Positions 19,088 through 27,865 of a DNA stretch of 64,000 nucleotides are shown here, piece by piece. The stretch comes from Proluteimonas luteida (GTDB taxonomy: Bacteria > Pseudomonadota > Gammaproteobacteria > Xanthomonadales > Xanthomonadaceae): the NCBI RefSeq assembly GCF_021191695.1, contig NZ_JAIWPT010000003.1, forward strand, positions 124,001-188,000, given 5' to 3'. Both the position numbers and the translations under genes were made by a program. The notes beneath the pieces were generated by a model. That model did not search any database, was not told the origin of the DNA, and was given only the letters and a program-made list of their open reading frames with translations. The stretch's first letter is position 1. Each line of letters begins with the position of its first letter.

Positions 19088-20818
19088 GTGAATGCGGTGC
19101 TCGAGGAATCCGGCGCGCTCGATCCTGCGGAAGCCCGGATCGTGGCCCATCTGTGCGACCACGGCCGCCTGAAGGAGGTCGACCTGGCGCGTGCGCAGCG
19201 CCTGCATGCCGAGGCCGGTGGCAGCCTGCTGACCCTGCTCGGCCGGCTGGGGCTGGTGTCCGAGCGCGACCATGCCGAAGCCTGCGCCCAAGTGCTGGGC
19301 CTGCCGCTGCGCGCCGGCAAGTCGATTCCCGACGACCCGCCGGAGCTGGTGGAGGGCGCGCGGCCGCTGTCGACCCGCTTCCTGCGCCAGTTCCACCTGT
19401 GCCCGGTCGGCGAATCGCGCGGCCGCGTGCTGCTGTGGATGGCCGACCCCGCCGACCGCTACGCGCTCGACGCGGTGCGCCTGGCGACCGGTTGCGAGGT
19501 CGCCCCGGTGGTCGGCCTGCGCTCGGAGATCGACGACCTGATCGAGCGCTGGTACGGCCAGGGCCGCAGCGCGATGGGCACGATCGTCGAGTCGGCCGAT
19601 GGTGAAGGCGGCGGCGACGTCGACGACGTCGAGCACCTGCGCGACCTCGCCTCCGAGGCGCCGGTGATCCGGCTGGTGAACCTGGTGATCCAGCGCGCGG
19701 TCGAGTTGCGCGCGTCCGACATCCACATCGAGCCGTTCGAGAACCGGCTCAAGGTCCGCTACCGCGTCGACGGCGTGCTGATCGACGGCGAGAGCCCGCC
19801 GGCCAACCTGACCGCCGCGGTCATCAGCCGCATCAAGATCATGGCCCGGCTCAACATCGCCGAGCGCCGGCTGCCGCAGGACGGCCGCATCATGCTGCGG
19901 GTGCAGGGCAAGGAGCTCGACCTGCGCGTGAGCACCATGCCGACCGCGCACGGCGAGAGCGTGGTGATGCGCCTGCTCGACCGCGAGACCGTGGTATTCG
20001 ACTTCTACAGGCTGGGTTTCACCGACGAGTTCCTGCCGCAGTTCCAGAAGGTGCTCGACCAGCCGCACGGCATCCTGCTGGTGACCGGCCCGACCGGTTC
20101 GGGCAAGACCACGACGCTGTACACCGCGCTGTCGCAGCTCAATACGCCGGACGTGAAGATCATCACCGTCGAGGATCCGGTCGAGTACCAGATCGAGGGC
20201 ATCAACCAGATCCAGGCCAAGCCGCAGATCGGGCTGGATTTCGCCCACGCGCTGCGCAGCATCGTGCGCCAGGACCCGGACATCATCATGATCGGCGAGA
20301 TGCGCGACCTGGAGACCGCGCGCATCGCGATCCAGTCGGCGCTGACCGGGCACCTGGTGCTGAGCACGCTGCACACCAACAACGCCGCCGGCGGCATCAC
20401 CCGCATGCTCGACATGGGCGTCGAGGACTACCTGCTGACCTCGACCGTCAACGGCATCCTCGCCCAGCGCCTCGTGCGCCGGCTCGAACCGACGCACGCG
20501 CAGCGCTATCCGGCGTCCCCGGAGGAGATCGCGCGCTTCGACCTGCGCCGCTTCCAGCCCGAGGGCGAGATCTTCCTGTACCGGCCGGGCCCCTCGGCGG
20601 TCGCGCCGACCGGCTACCTGGGGCGCACCACCATCGTCGAGTTCCTGGTGATGAACGACGAACTGCGCCGCGCGGTGATGCGCCACGCCGGCATGGGCGA
20701 ACTGGAGGACCTGGCGCGGCAGTCGGGCATGCGCACGATGTACGAGGACGGCATCCGCAAGGCGCTCGCCGGGCAGACGACGATCGAGGAAGTGCTGCGG
20801 GTGACGGAGGATGCGTGA
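19088..20818 (+). CDS. gspE: Type II secretion ATPase GspE (XpsE)
   Basis: A 576-residue cytoplasmic ATPase that powers pseudopilus assembly through GspL and GspF. Domains: N-terminal GspE_N (about 1-150), then a hexameric ATPase with Walker A GPTGSGKTT (K340), Asp box VEDPVEYQIEGINQIQ, Walker B IIMIGEMRD and His box STLHTNNA. The zinc tetracysteine motif (CxxC...CxxC) common in GspE after LAQRLVR is absent; that stretch has no cysteine. The start is taken as GTG at 19088 with GGAG (19074-19077) upstream; the frame is open further 5' without a better start. First gene of the secretion operon. Confidence 0.95.
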   Translation: MNAVLEESGALDPAEARIVAHLCDHGRLKEVDLARAQRLHAEAGGSLLTLLGRLGLVSERDHAEACAQVLGLPLRAGKSIPDDPPELVEGARPLSTRFLRQFHLCPVGESRGRVLLWMADPADRYALDAVRLATGCEVAPVVGLRSEIDDLIERWYGQGRSAMGTIVESADGEGGGDVDDVEHLRDLASEAPVIRLVNLVIQRAVELRASDIHIEPFENRLKVRYRVDGVLIDGESPPANLTAAVISRIKIMARLNIAERRLPQDGRIMLRVQGKELDLRVSTMPTAHGESVVMRLLDRETVVFDFYRLGFTDEFLPQFQKVLDQPHGILLVTGPTGSGKTTTLYTALSQLNTPDVKIITVEDPVEYQIEGINQIQAKPQIGLDFAHALRSIVRQDPDIIMIGEMRDLETARIAIQSALTGHLVLSTLHTNNAAGGITRMLDMGVEDYLLTSTVNGILAQRLVRRLEPTHAQRYPASPEEIARFDLRRFQPEGEIFLYRPGPSAVAPTGYLGRTTIVEFLVMNDELRRAVMRHAGMGELEDLARQSGMRTMYEDGIRKALAGQTTIEEVLRVTEDA

Positions 20819-20823
20819 TGGAG

Positions 20824-20941
20824 CAGGGGCCGGGGAGCAGGGGCCTGAGGCCAGCGGCGGCCGGCGGCCTTTGCCGCGTCCCTCGCGCGGTTTCTTCGCC
20901 CCGCTCTTCCCGGGCCTCAGGCCCCTGCTCCCTGGCCCCTG
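20824..20941. repeat. 29-bp inverted repeat between gspE and gspF
   Basis: Arms 20824-20852 and 20913-20941 pair over 29 bp with one G-T position; the inner 20 bp (20833-20852 with 20913-20932) are perfect. The loop is 60 bases. Arms carry repeated CAGGGGCC words. The structure ends 7 bases before the gspF ATG, so in the mRNA it would form a long stem at the start site. Confidence 0.85.
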
Positions 20942-20948
20942 ATTCCCG

Positions 20949-22166
20949 ATGACCCTCTACCGCTACAAGGCCCTCAATACCCGCGGCGAGACGCTCGGCG
21001 GCACGATGGAGGCGGCCTCGGAGGCCGAGGTCGCATTGCGGCTGCAGGAGCAGGGGCACCTGCCGGTCGAGACCCGGCTGGCCAGCGAGGCGCGCGGGGT
21101 CGACGACTGGAAGATGCTGTTCAAGCCGAAGCCGTTCTCCGGCCAGCGGCTGGTGCAGTTCACCCAGCAGCTGGCGACGCTGCTCAACGCCGGCCAGCCG
21201 CTGGACCGGGCGCTGACGATCCTGCTCGACCTGCCCGAGGAACCCGAGGCCAAGCGCACGATCACCGAGATCCGCGACGCGGTGCGCGGCGGCAGTCCGC
21301 TGTCGACGGCGCTCGAGCGCCAGCACGGCACGTTCTCGCGGCTGTACATCAACATGGTCCGCGCCGGCGAGGCCGGCGGCAGCCTGGAGGACACGCTGCA
21401 GCGGCTGGCCGATTATCTGGAGCGCGCCCGCGCGCTGCGTGGCCGCGTGGTCAATGCGCTGATCTATCCGGCGATCCTGATCGTCATGGTCGGCGCGTCG
21501 CTGCTGTTCCTGCTCGGCTACGTGGTGCCGCAGTTTGCGGCGATGTACGACAGCCTCGATGCCGAACTCCCGCTGTTCACGAAGATCGTGCTCGGTATCG
21601 GCGAGTTCGTCCGCGACTGGTGGATCCTGTTGCTGGTACTGCCGCTGCTGGCGTTCTACGCGTTCTGGCTGAAGCTGCGCGACGCGAAGTTCCGCGCGCG
21701 CTTCGACGGCTGGCTGCTGCAGCGGCGCTTCGCCGGTCCGCTGGTCGCGCGCATCGAGACCGCGCGGCTGGCGCGCACGCTGGGCACGCTGCTGCGCAAC
21801 GGCGTACCGCTGATCGGCGCGCTCGGCATCGGCCGCAACGTGCTCGGCAACCTCGCGCTGGCGGCCGATGTCGACGCCGCGGCGACCGAGGTCAAGAATG
21901 GCGTCGCGCTGTCCACGGCGCTCGGCCGCGGCAAGCGCTTCCCGCGGCTGGCGATGCAGATGATCCAGGTCGGCGAGGAGTCGGGCGCGCTGGATGCGAT
22001 GCTGCTCAAGACCGCCGACACCTTCGAGCAGCAGACCGGGCAGTCGCTGGACCGCCTGCTGGCGGCGCTGGTGCCGGCGATCACGATGCTGTTGGCGCTG
22101 GTGGTGATGGTCGTGATCCTGGCGGTGCTGGTGCCGATCTACGACCTGACCAGCGTCATCGGCTAG
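20949..22166 (+). CDS. gspF: Type II secretion inner-membrane platform protein GspF (XpsF)
   Basis: A 405-residue polytopic protein with the duplicated T2SSF domain (about 68-190 and 270-395) and membrane helices at about 171-192, 223-241 and 372-396. It forms the inner-membrane platform that couples the GspE ATPase to pseudopilin assembly. It starts MTLYRYKALNTRGE, the usual GspF N-terminus. No Shine-Dalgarno is visible before the ATG, and the long inverted repeat at 20824-20941 lies immediately upstream, which is unusual in an otherwise tightly coupled operon. Confidence 0.95.
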   Translation: MTLYRYKALNTRGETLGGTMEAASEAEVALRLQEQGHLPVETRLASEARGVDDWKMLFKPKPFSGQRLVQFTQQLATLLNAGQPLDRALTILLDLPEEPEAKRTITEIRDAVRGGSPLSTALERQHGTFSRLYINMVRAGEAGGSLEDTLQRLADYLERARALRGRVVNALIYPAILIVMVGASLLFLLGYVVPQFAAMYDSLDAELPLFTKIVLGIGEFVRDWWILLLVLPLLAFYAFWLKLRDAKFRARFDGWLLQRRFAGPLVARIETARLARTLGTLLRNGVPLIGALGIGRNVLGNLALAADVDAAATEVKNGVALSTALGRGKRFPRLAMQMIQVGEESGALDAMLLKTADTFEQQTGQSLDRLLAALVPAITMLLALVVMVVILAVLVPIYDLTSVIG

Positions 22167-22221
22167 GTTCATGGGCCGGCGGCATACAATGCGGAAGATC
22201 CTTTCAACGAGGCAGCATTCG

Positions 22222-22656
22222 ATGCAGTTTCCCCGCAACCGGCGCGGCATCGTCCGCGCGAACGCGCAGTCGGGCTTCAGCCTGATCGAGATCATCCTGG
22301 TCGTCGTGCTGATCGGCGGCATCGTCGCCTTTGCCGCGACCCGCATCCTCGGCGGCGGCGACCGCGCCCGCGTCAACCTCGCCAAGGCGCAGGTGCAGAC
22401 GCTGGCCGAGAAGGTGCACCAGTTCGAGATGGACACCGGCCGCCTGCCCGGCGCGCTGGGCGACCTGGTGACGCAGCCCGGCGACGCCGGCGGCTGGCTC
22501 GGGCCCTATGCCAAGGACGCCGAGCTCAGGGACCCGTGGAACACGCCGTACGAGTACCGCGTGCCGGGCGACAGCCAGCCGTTCGAGATCGTCAGCTTCG
22601 GCGCCGACCGCAAACCCGGCGGCGACAGCGTCAACGCCGACATCCGCTACGAATAA
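22222..22656 (+). CDS. gspG: Major pseudopilin GspG (XpsG)
   Basis: A 144-residue protein with the prepilin peptidase site QSG18-F19SLIE and conserved Glu at mature position 5, a single hydrophobic helix, and the GspG C-terminal pattern DPWNTPYEYRVPG...FGADRKPGGD...DI that forms the calcium site. It builds the body of the periplasmic pseudopilus. The ATG at 22222 is chosen for CGAGG (22208-22212) and the short basic leader; earlier ATGs at 22171 and 22189 would give an overlong leader. Confidence 0.95.
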   Translation: MQFPRNRRGIVRANAQSGFSLIEIILVVVLIGGIVAFAATRILGGGDRARVNLAKAQVQTLAEKVHQFEMDTGRLPGALGDLVTQPGDAGGWLGPYAKDAELRDPWNTPYEYRVPGDSQPFEIVSFGADRKPGGDSVNADIRYE

Positions 22657-22659
22657 CCG

Positions 22660-23127
22660 ATGGACGCGGGTCGTCGTCGCCTCCGCCGACCCCGCGGCTT
22701 CTCGCTGCTGGAGGTGCTGCTGGTCGTCGGCCTGATCGCGGTGACCGGGGTGCTGGCCGCCGCGGCGATGAGCGGCGGCTTCGACCGGCTGGCGCTGCAG
22801 TCCACCGCCAAGGAGCTGGCCGCGCAGCTGCGCTACACCCGCACCCAGGCGATCGCCACCGGCGAGCCGCAGCGCTTCGTCATCGATCCGCAGGCACGGA
22901 CCTGGCAGGCGCCGAACGGGCGCCACGGCACGATTCCCCACACCCTGGAAGTCGAGTTCACCGGTGCGCGCGAGGTCCAGCCCAGCGCCGCCGAAGGCGC
23001 GGTGCAGTTCTTCGCCGACGGCGCCGCGACCGGCGGCCGCATCCGGCTCGGCTACCGCAGCGCCGCCTGGCAGATCGACGTGGCCTGGCTGACCGGCGAA
23101 GTGCGGTTGCACAGGGGGGAATGGTGA
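22660..23127 (+). CDS. gspH: Minor pseudopilin GspH (XpsH)
   Basis: A 155-residue protein with a very basic 13-residue leader, prepilin site RPRG-FSLLE and a hydrophobic helix, then a beta-rich periplasmic domain. The Glu at mature position 5 is kept. GspH joins the tip complex of the pseudopilus. It starts three bases after the gspG stop. Its last codons overlap the gspI start. Confidence 0.9.
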   Translation: MDAGRRRLRRPRGFSLLEVLLVVGLIAVTGVLAAAAMSGGFDRLALQSTAKELAAQLRYTRTQAIATGEPQRFVIDPQARTWQAPNGRHGTIPHTLEVEFTGAREVQPSAAEGAVQFFADGAATGGRIRLGYRSAAWQIDVAWLTGEVRLHRGEW

Positions 23128-23663
23128 GGGGGCGACGAGAGCCGGGACCCGGGGCCAGGGGTCAGGGGTCGGGGACAGCAGCTCGCGGACGCGCTTTCCC
23201 CGGGGCCCGGTTTCCCGGCCAGTCCGGCTACACCCTGATCGAGGTCATCGTCGCCTTCGCGGTGCTGGGGCTGGCGCTGATGCTGCTGCTCGGCACCCTG
23301 TCCAACGGCACCCGGCAGGTGCGCTGGGCGGCCGATTCCGGACGCGCCGCGCTGCACGCGCAGTCGCTGCTCGACGAACTCGGCATCGAACTGCCGCTGC
23401 AGCCGGGCCAGCAGGACGGCAGCTTCGAGGACGGACGCTATCGCTGGACGCTGGCGATCGCGCCGCATGTCGAGACCGGTGTCGATCCCGACACCCTCGA
23501 CGGCAGCAGCTTCGCCCCGCTGCAGCCGGTCGACCCGTTCGCGCCGCAGCTGCTGGAAGTCGCGCTGGCCGTGGAATGGGGCGAGGGCGGCCCGCGCGAG
23601 CGCCTGCAATTGCACACGCTGCGACTGCGCACGACCGACGCCGGTGCCGGAGCGCTGCCATGA
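23121..23663 (+). CDS. gspI: Minor pseudopilin GspI (XpsI) with unusually long leader
   Basis: Up to 180 residues. The prepilin site is QSG-YTLIE at about residue 37, followed by the helix and GspI-type domain (SLLDELG...). The start is ATG 23121 or, with GTGA overlap of the gspH stop, GTG 23124; no start codon exists between there and the cleavage site. The leader is therefore 35-36 residues, Gly/Arg/Pro-rich, and encoded by a G-rich repeat-like stretch (23128-23220). Leaders in the neighbouring pseudopilins are 7-18 residues. GspI is the core minor pseudopilin of the tip complex. Confidence 0.9.
   Translation: MVRGRREPGPGARGQGSGTAARGRAFPGARFPGQSGYTLIEVIVAFAVLGLALMLLLGTLSNGTRQVRWAADSGRAALHAQSLLDELGIELPLQPGQQDGSFEDGRYRWTLAIAPHVETGVDPDTLDGSSFAPLQPVDPFAPQLLEVALAVEWGEGGPRERLQLHTLRLRTTDAGAGALP
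23151..23174 (+). other. G-quadruplex-type sequence in gspI leader
   Basis: Four runs of GGGG are separated by CCA, TCA and TC on the coding strand, inside the translated leader of gspI and just after the gspH stop. This matches the standard intramolecular G-quadruplex pattern and would also exist in the mRNA. Confidence 0.8.
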
Positions 23664-24304
23664 GCCGCCGCATGCGCGGCTTCACCCTGATCGAGGTGCT
23701 GCTGGCCACGGTGCTGCTCGCCGCCGGCCTGGCGCTGGCGTTGACCACGTTGCGCGCGGCCACCGCGACGGTGCAGCGCGGCGAGACACTGGCCCAGCGC
23801 AGCGAGCGCATGCGCGCGGTCGAGGGTTTCCTGCGCCGGCGCATCGCGTCGGCGACGCCGGTCGGCTTCCAGCTCGATCCCGTGACCGGCGAGGCGGTGC
23901 GCTTCATCGGCGAGCCGCAGCGCATCCGCTTCGTCGCCGACCTGCCGAACTACCTCGGCCAGGGTGGGCCGCACCTGCACGACATCGCCGTCGACGGCAC
24001 CGGTGCGACGTCGCGGCTGACGGTCGCCTTCGCCCTGGTGCTGGCCGGCGAGACCGTCGAACTGCCGGATCCGCGCCCGCCCGAACCGCTGGTCGACGAC
24101 CTGGCGGAACTGCGCCTGCGCTATCGCGGTTTCGCGGCCGACGGGACATTGGGCGACTGGCAGGAACAGTGGGGGCCGTCGACGTCGCTGCCGCTGCAGG
24201 TCGCCATCGACATCGCCAGCGACAGCGCCGGCAGCTGGCCGGCGATGGTCATCACCCTGCCGCAGGGCACCGGCGAACTGCCGGGCGGGGAGATCGCGCC
24301 ATGA
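23660..24304 (+). CDS. gspJ: Minor pseudopilin GspJ (XpsJ)
   Basis: A 214-residue protein with leader MSRRMRG, cleavage before FTLIE, and a periplasmic domain with RxEGFLRRRIA and a WPAMVITLP end typical of GspJ. It forms the tip complex with GspI and GspK. The ATG overlaps the gspI stop (ATGA), and its own stop overlaps gspK the same way. Confidence 0.93.
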   Translation: MSRRMRGFTLIEVLLATVLLAAGLALALTTLRAATATVQRGETLAQRSERMRAVEGFLRRRIASATPVGFQLDPVTGEAVRFIGEPQRIRFVADLPNYLGQGGPHLHDIAVDGTGATSRLTVAFALVLAGETVELPDPRPPEPLVDDLAELRLRYRGFAADGTLGDWQEQWGPSTSLPLQVAIDIASDSAGSWPAMVITLPQGTGELPGGEIAP

Positions 24305-25164
24305 CCCGGATCGCAACCCGCGCGCGCGGCGCCGCGCTGCTGCTGGTGCTGTGGCTGATCGTGCTGCTGGCGACGCTGGTCGGCACCTTCGCGGTCACCG
24401 CGCGCATCGAGAACCAGCAGGGGCGCCTGCTCGGCCGCGGCCTCGTCGCCGACCAGGCCGCGCGCGCCGGCCTCGAGTACGCGATGACGCGGGTCGACCT
24501 GGACGACGCGCAGGCGCGCTGGCATCCCGACGGACGGCCGTATCCGTGGCGTTTCCACGACGCGGAGGTCGAGGTCCGCATCGTCGACGAACGCGGCAAG
24601 GTCGATCTCAACGCCGCCGACGGCGAACTGCTGGCGGCGCTGCTGCGCGTGCTCGGCGCGGAGCCCGGGGAGGCCGATGCGGTCGCCGGTGCGATCCTCG
24701 ACTGGCGCGACGAGGACAGCCTGGTGCAGCCGGTCGGCGGCGCCGAGGATCCGGACTATGCGGCCGCCGGGCGGCCCTACGGGGCCAAGGACGCGCCGTT
24801 CGAGAGCATCGCCGAGCTCGAGCAGGTGCTGGGCATGACGCCGGCGCTGTACGAAACGCTGTCCGCGCACGTCACCGTGCATTCGCGGCTGCCGATCCCC
24901 GACCAGCAGTTCGCCTCGGCCGAGGTGCTGCAGGCGATGGGCGTGGACGCCGATCCGATCCTCGCCGCGCGCGCGGCGACCGGTGCGCTGCTGGCCGCCG
25001 CGGTGCCGGGCGGCGGCAGCGGAACGTATAGTATCGACAGCCGCGCGCGGCTCGGGGATGGCCGTATCTCCGTGCTGCGCGCGATCGTCCGGACCGGGGG
25101 CGGTGCGATTCCGGGCACCGCATACCAGGTCCTTAGCTGGGAGGAGGGAGCGTCAGCACAATGA
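24301..25164 (+). CDS. gspK: Minor pseudopilin GspK (XpsK)
   Basis: A 287-residue protein, the largest pseudopilin. Leader MTRIATRARG, then AALLLVLWLIVLL; the usual Glu at mature position 5 is replaced by a hydrophobic residue, as is normal for GspK. The periplasmic part contains VDLNAADGELLAALL and ILDWRDEDSLVQPVGGAED, the saposin-like region of the family. GspK caps the pseudopilus tip. ATGA overlaps on both sides. Confidence 0.94.
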   Translation: MTRIATRARGAALLLVLWLIVLLATLVGTFAVTARIENQQGRLLGRGLVADQAARAGLEYAMTRVDLDDAQARWHPDGRPYPWRFHDAEVEVRIVDERGKVDLNAADGELLAALLRVLGAEPGEADAVAGAILDWRDEDSLVQPVGGAEDPDYAAAGRPYGAKDAPFESIAELEQVLGMTPALYETLSAHVTVHSRLPIPDQQFASAEVLQAMGVDADPILAARAATGALLAAAVPGGGSGTYSIDSRARLGDGRISVLRAIVRTGGGAIPGTAYQVLSWEEGASAQ

Positions 25165-26354
25165 TGTCCGCAGTATCCGCATCGCCCGGCGACGAGGCCC
25201 CGGGGCGCCGGCAGTGGCGGCCCGGCGGGCGCCTGCTGCCGCGCATCCGCACGTTCCTGGCGTGGTGGGGGACGTCGCTTGCGGCCTGGCTGCCGCGGCG
25301 GGTACGCGAGCTCTTCGGACTGGCCGGCCGGCGCCTGCTGCTCGAGGTGCGGGGCGACGAGCTGGCGCTGACCCTGCACGACAGCGAATCCTCGCAACTG
25401 CTGGCAGCGGTGCCGCTGGCGCCGCTGCGGGAGACCGACGGCGATGCGCTGGCCCCGCTGCTGCAGCGGCGGCTGGCCGAAACCCCGCGCTGGCTGCTGC
25501 TGCCCGCGCGCATGGGCCTGCGCCGCACCCTGACCCTGCCCGAGGCCGCGGGCGAGCGGCTGCAGGACATCCTGCGCTTCGAGATCGACCGGCAAACGCC
25601 GTTCGCCGCCGACGACGTGCGCTACGGCCACCGTGTGCTCGGCCGCCGCGGCGACGGCAGCCTCGACGTCGAACTGGTGGTGGTGCCGCGCGTCGCGATC
25701 GACGCCGCGGTCGCTGCGCTGGGCCCGCTGGGCGGGACCCTGGCCGGGATCGACCTGGCCGTCGAGGGGGAGGACGGCAACCGCACGCCCCTGGGCGTGA
25801 ACCTGATCGATGATGCCGGGCGCCAGCGCCGCGGCGACCCGCAGCGCCGCTACCAGTGGCTGCTGGCGGCGGTGGCAGTGGTGTTCGTGGCGCTGGCGCT
25901 GTGGCAGATCCGTGCCAACCACGCCGCGGCCGCCGCGGACTTCGAGGCCGAAGTCGCCGCCGAGGCCACGCGCGCGCGCGGCGCCTCGCAGCAGCGCCAG
26001 CAACTGGCCGACCTGGCCGAGGGCATGCGCTTCCTCGACCGGCAGCGCGCATCGCGGCCGATGACCGTCGCCGTGCTCGACGAGCTCAGCCGGCGGCTGC
26101 CGGACACCACGTACCTGGAGAAGGTGGCGATCGAGGGCGACCGCATCCTGCTGATCGGCCTGAGCACCGAGGCGTCGGCGCTGGTCGGCTATCTCGAAGG
26201 CTCGCCGTTGTGGCAGGCGCCGGCGCTGGCCGGCGCGCTGCAGAACGATCCGCGCACCCGCGCCGACCGCTTCACCCTGACCGCGCGGCTGGCGGACGCT
26301 GCGCCGGCCACCACGCAATCACAGGAACCCGAGCGTGCAGCCAGTGCCCGGTAG
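25161..26354 (+). CDS. gspL: Type II secretion protein GspL (XpsL), PilN-like C-domain
   Basis: A 397-residue bitopic protein. The cytoplasmic part (to about 230) has an actin-like PilM/GspL-type fold with LQDILRFEIDRQTPF, a membrane helix spans 231-250, and the periplasmic part contains a PilN-like segment (TVAVLDELSRRLPDTTYLEKV). GspL anchors the ATPase GspE to the membrane and pairs with GspM. The amphipathic N-terminal 60 residues are an Arg/Pro-rich extension. ATGA overlap with gspK; the last 20 bases overlap gspM. Confidence 0.9.
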   Translation: MMSAVSASPGDEAPGRRQWRPGGRLLPRIRTFLAWWGTSLAAWLPRRVRELFGLAGRRLLLEVRGDELALTLHDSESSQLLAAVPLAPLRETDGDALAPLLQRRLAETPRWLLLPARMGLRRTLTLPEAAGERLQDILRFEIDRQTPFAADDVRYGHRVLGRRGDGSLDVELVVVPRVAIDAAVAALGPLGGTLAGIDLAVEGEDGNRTPLGVNLIDDAGRQRRGDPQRRYQWLLAAVAVVFVALALWQIRANHAAAAADFEAEVAAEATRARGASQQRQQLADLAEGMRFLDRQRASRPMTVAVLDELSRRLPDTTYLEKVAIEGDRILLIGLSTEASALVGYLEGSPLWQAPALAGALQNDPRTRADRFTLTARLADAAPATTQSQEPERAASAR

Positions 26355-27033
26355 GCCGACCGCACCCGCGCCGGCACCGGCCCGGCCTGGCGCGGCGGTG
26401 TCCACCCGCGACCGCTGGCTGGCGCTGGCGGTGCTCGCCGGCGTGCTCGCGCTGGCGTACCTGCTCCTGCTGCACGGCAGCTGGACGGTGCCGATGCGCC
26501 AGCTCGGCAGCGACATCGACGACCTGCAGCAGCGCGACGTGCGCATCCGCCGCGAACTGGCGCAGGCGCCGCAGGTGCGCGAGCAACTGGAGCATGCGCG
26601 CGAGCAAATGGCGGACGTGCCGGGCTTCATGCCGCAGCCGAGCGTCGAACTGGCGACCGCGGCCCTGGTACAGCGGCTGGAGACCGCCGTCGCCGAGGCC
26701 AGCCCCGGCAACCGCAGCTGCGCGATCAGCAACCGCTCGCCGCTCGCCGGGCCGCGCAACGAGCGCTATCCGCGCGCGACCGTGCAGGTGCGGCTGCGCT
26801 GCGGCAACCCGGAACTGGCGGCGGTGCTGTATTCGCTGGAAACCGGCACGCCGCGGCTGTTCGTCGACAACCTCAACATCCTGTCGCAGCGCCACACCCA
26901 GACGCCGGGCAGCAACAGCGGCGGTATCGACGTGAGTTTCGATCTCTACGGCTATGTCCTCGCGCCGGCCAGGGCGTCCACGGCACGCGGCGCTGCACCG
27001 GCCGCCGGCGCGGGAGCGACCGATGCGGATTGA
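26335..27033 (+). CDS. gspM: Type II secretion protein GspM (XpsM, subtype b)
   Basis: A 232-residue bitopic inner-membrane protein: short Pro-rich cytoplasmic tail, membrane helix at about 28-46, coiled region (ELAQAPQVREQLEHAREQ), then a ferredoxin-like periplasmic domain containing two cysteines (SCAIS and LRCGN) that could pair. It matches the GspM subtype b of xanthomonads and related proteobacteria. The start is GTG at 26335, with AGGAA (26323-26327) upstream, inside the 3' end of gspL. It partners GspL. Confidence 0.88.
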   Translation: MQPVPGRPTAPAPAPARPGAAVSTRDRWLALAVLAGVLALAYLLLLHGSWTVPMRQLGSDIDDLQQRDVRIRRELAQAPQVREQLEHAREQMADVPGFMPQPSVELATAALVQRLETAVAEASPGNRSCAISNRSPLAGPRNERYPRATVQVRLRCGNPELAAVLYSLETGTPRLFVDNLNILSQRHTQTPGSNSGGIDVSFDLYGYVLAPARASTARGAAPAAGAGATDAD

Positions 27034-27850
27034 CAGCGCCAATGCGCGGACCTGGCTGCTGGCCGCCGTCGCCGGCTGGGCGCTGCTGGTCTGGGGGCTG
27101 TCGCTGGCCGGCTTGGGCGCGCGCATCGAGCGCCTGGACGCGGAGGCCGAACCGCTGCCGGCGGTGAACTGGGCCGGCCCGGGCGAAGATGCCGCGGCAC
27201 CGCCGCTGTCCACGTTCGCCGACATCGGCAACCGGCCGCTGTTCACCAGCGACCGCCGCCCGCATCCGTTCTTCATCGACCCGCAGGACGAGGGCGACGG
27301 CGGCGACAACGGCTTCGACTACGTGCTGACCAGCGTGCTGACCAGCCCCGGGTTCAGCATGGCGATCCTGCAGCCCCGCGACGGCGGCGAATCGGTGCGG
27401 CTGAAGATCGGCGAGGCGCCGCCCGGCGCCGGCAGCTGGGTGCTCGGCTCGGTCGACGCGCGCAGCGTGGTGTTCAACGGGCCCGAAGGCCCGACCACGC
27501 TGGAACTGCGGGTCTTCGACGGCACCGGCGGTGAGCCGCCGACGCCGATGACGGCGCCGCCGCCGGCCGGCGATGCGGTCCAGGCGACCGCGCCGGCGCG
27601 CCGCACGACAGCGCGTGCGGCGGCACCCGTGGCCGAAGCGCCCGGCAATGCCGCCACGCGGCCGGTGCCGCCACCGGCGAATGCCCGCGCACAGGCGCCG
27701 GCACCGCAGCAGGCGCCGATCGACGGCAACGGTGGCGTGGTCGCCGAGACCGCGGAATCCAGCGGGCCGTCGCAGGCCCAGGTCGAGGCGATCCGCAAGC
27801 GCATCGAGGAGCGCCGCGCCCGCCTGCGCCAGCAGCAGTCGCAGCCATGA
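27023..27850 (+). CDS. gspN: GspN-like secretion protein (XpsN)
   Basis: A 275-residue protein with a single N-terminal membrane anchor (about 10-30), a compact periplasmic domain (about 65-175, with IGNRPLFTSDRRPHPFF), a Pro/Ala-rich flexible linker (about 178-235) and a C-terminal charged helix. Position between gspM and gspD is that of xpsN, whose product helps link the inner-membrane GspL/M pair to the secretin. The domain order resembles a GspC-type connector (inference). It overlaps gspM by 11 bases. Confidence 0.82.
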   Translation: MRIDSANARTWLLAAVAGWALLVWGLSLAGLGARIERLDAEAEPLPAVNWAGPGEDAAAPPLSTFADIGNRPLFTSDRRPHPFFIDPQDEGDGGDNGFDYVLTSVLTSPGFSMAILQPRDGGESVRLKIGEAPPGAGSWVLGSVDARSVVFNGPEGPTTLELRVFDGTGGEPPTPMTAPPPAGDAVQATAPARRTTARAAAPVAEAPGNAATRPVPPPANARAQAPAPQQAPIDGNGGVVAETAESSGPSQAQVEAIRKRIEERRARLRQQQSQP

Positions 27851-27865
27851 GCATGCCCGCCGGTC

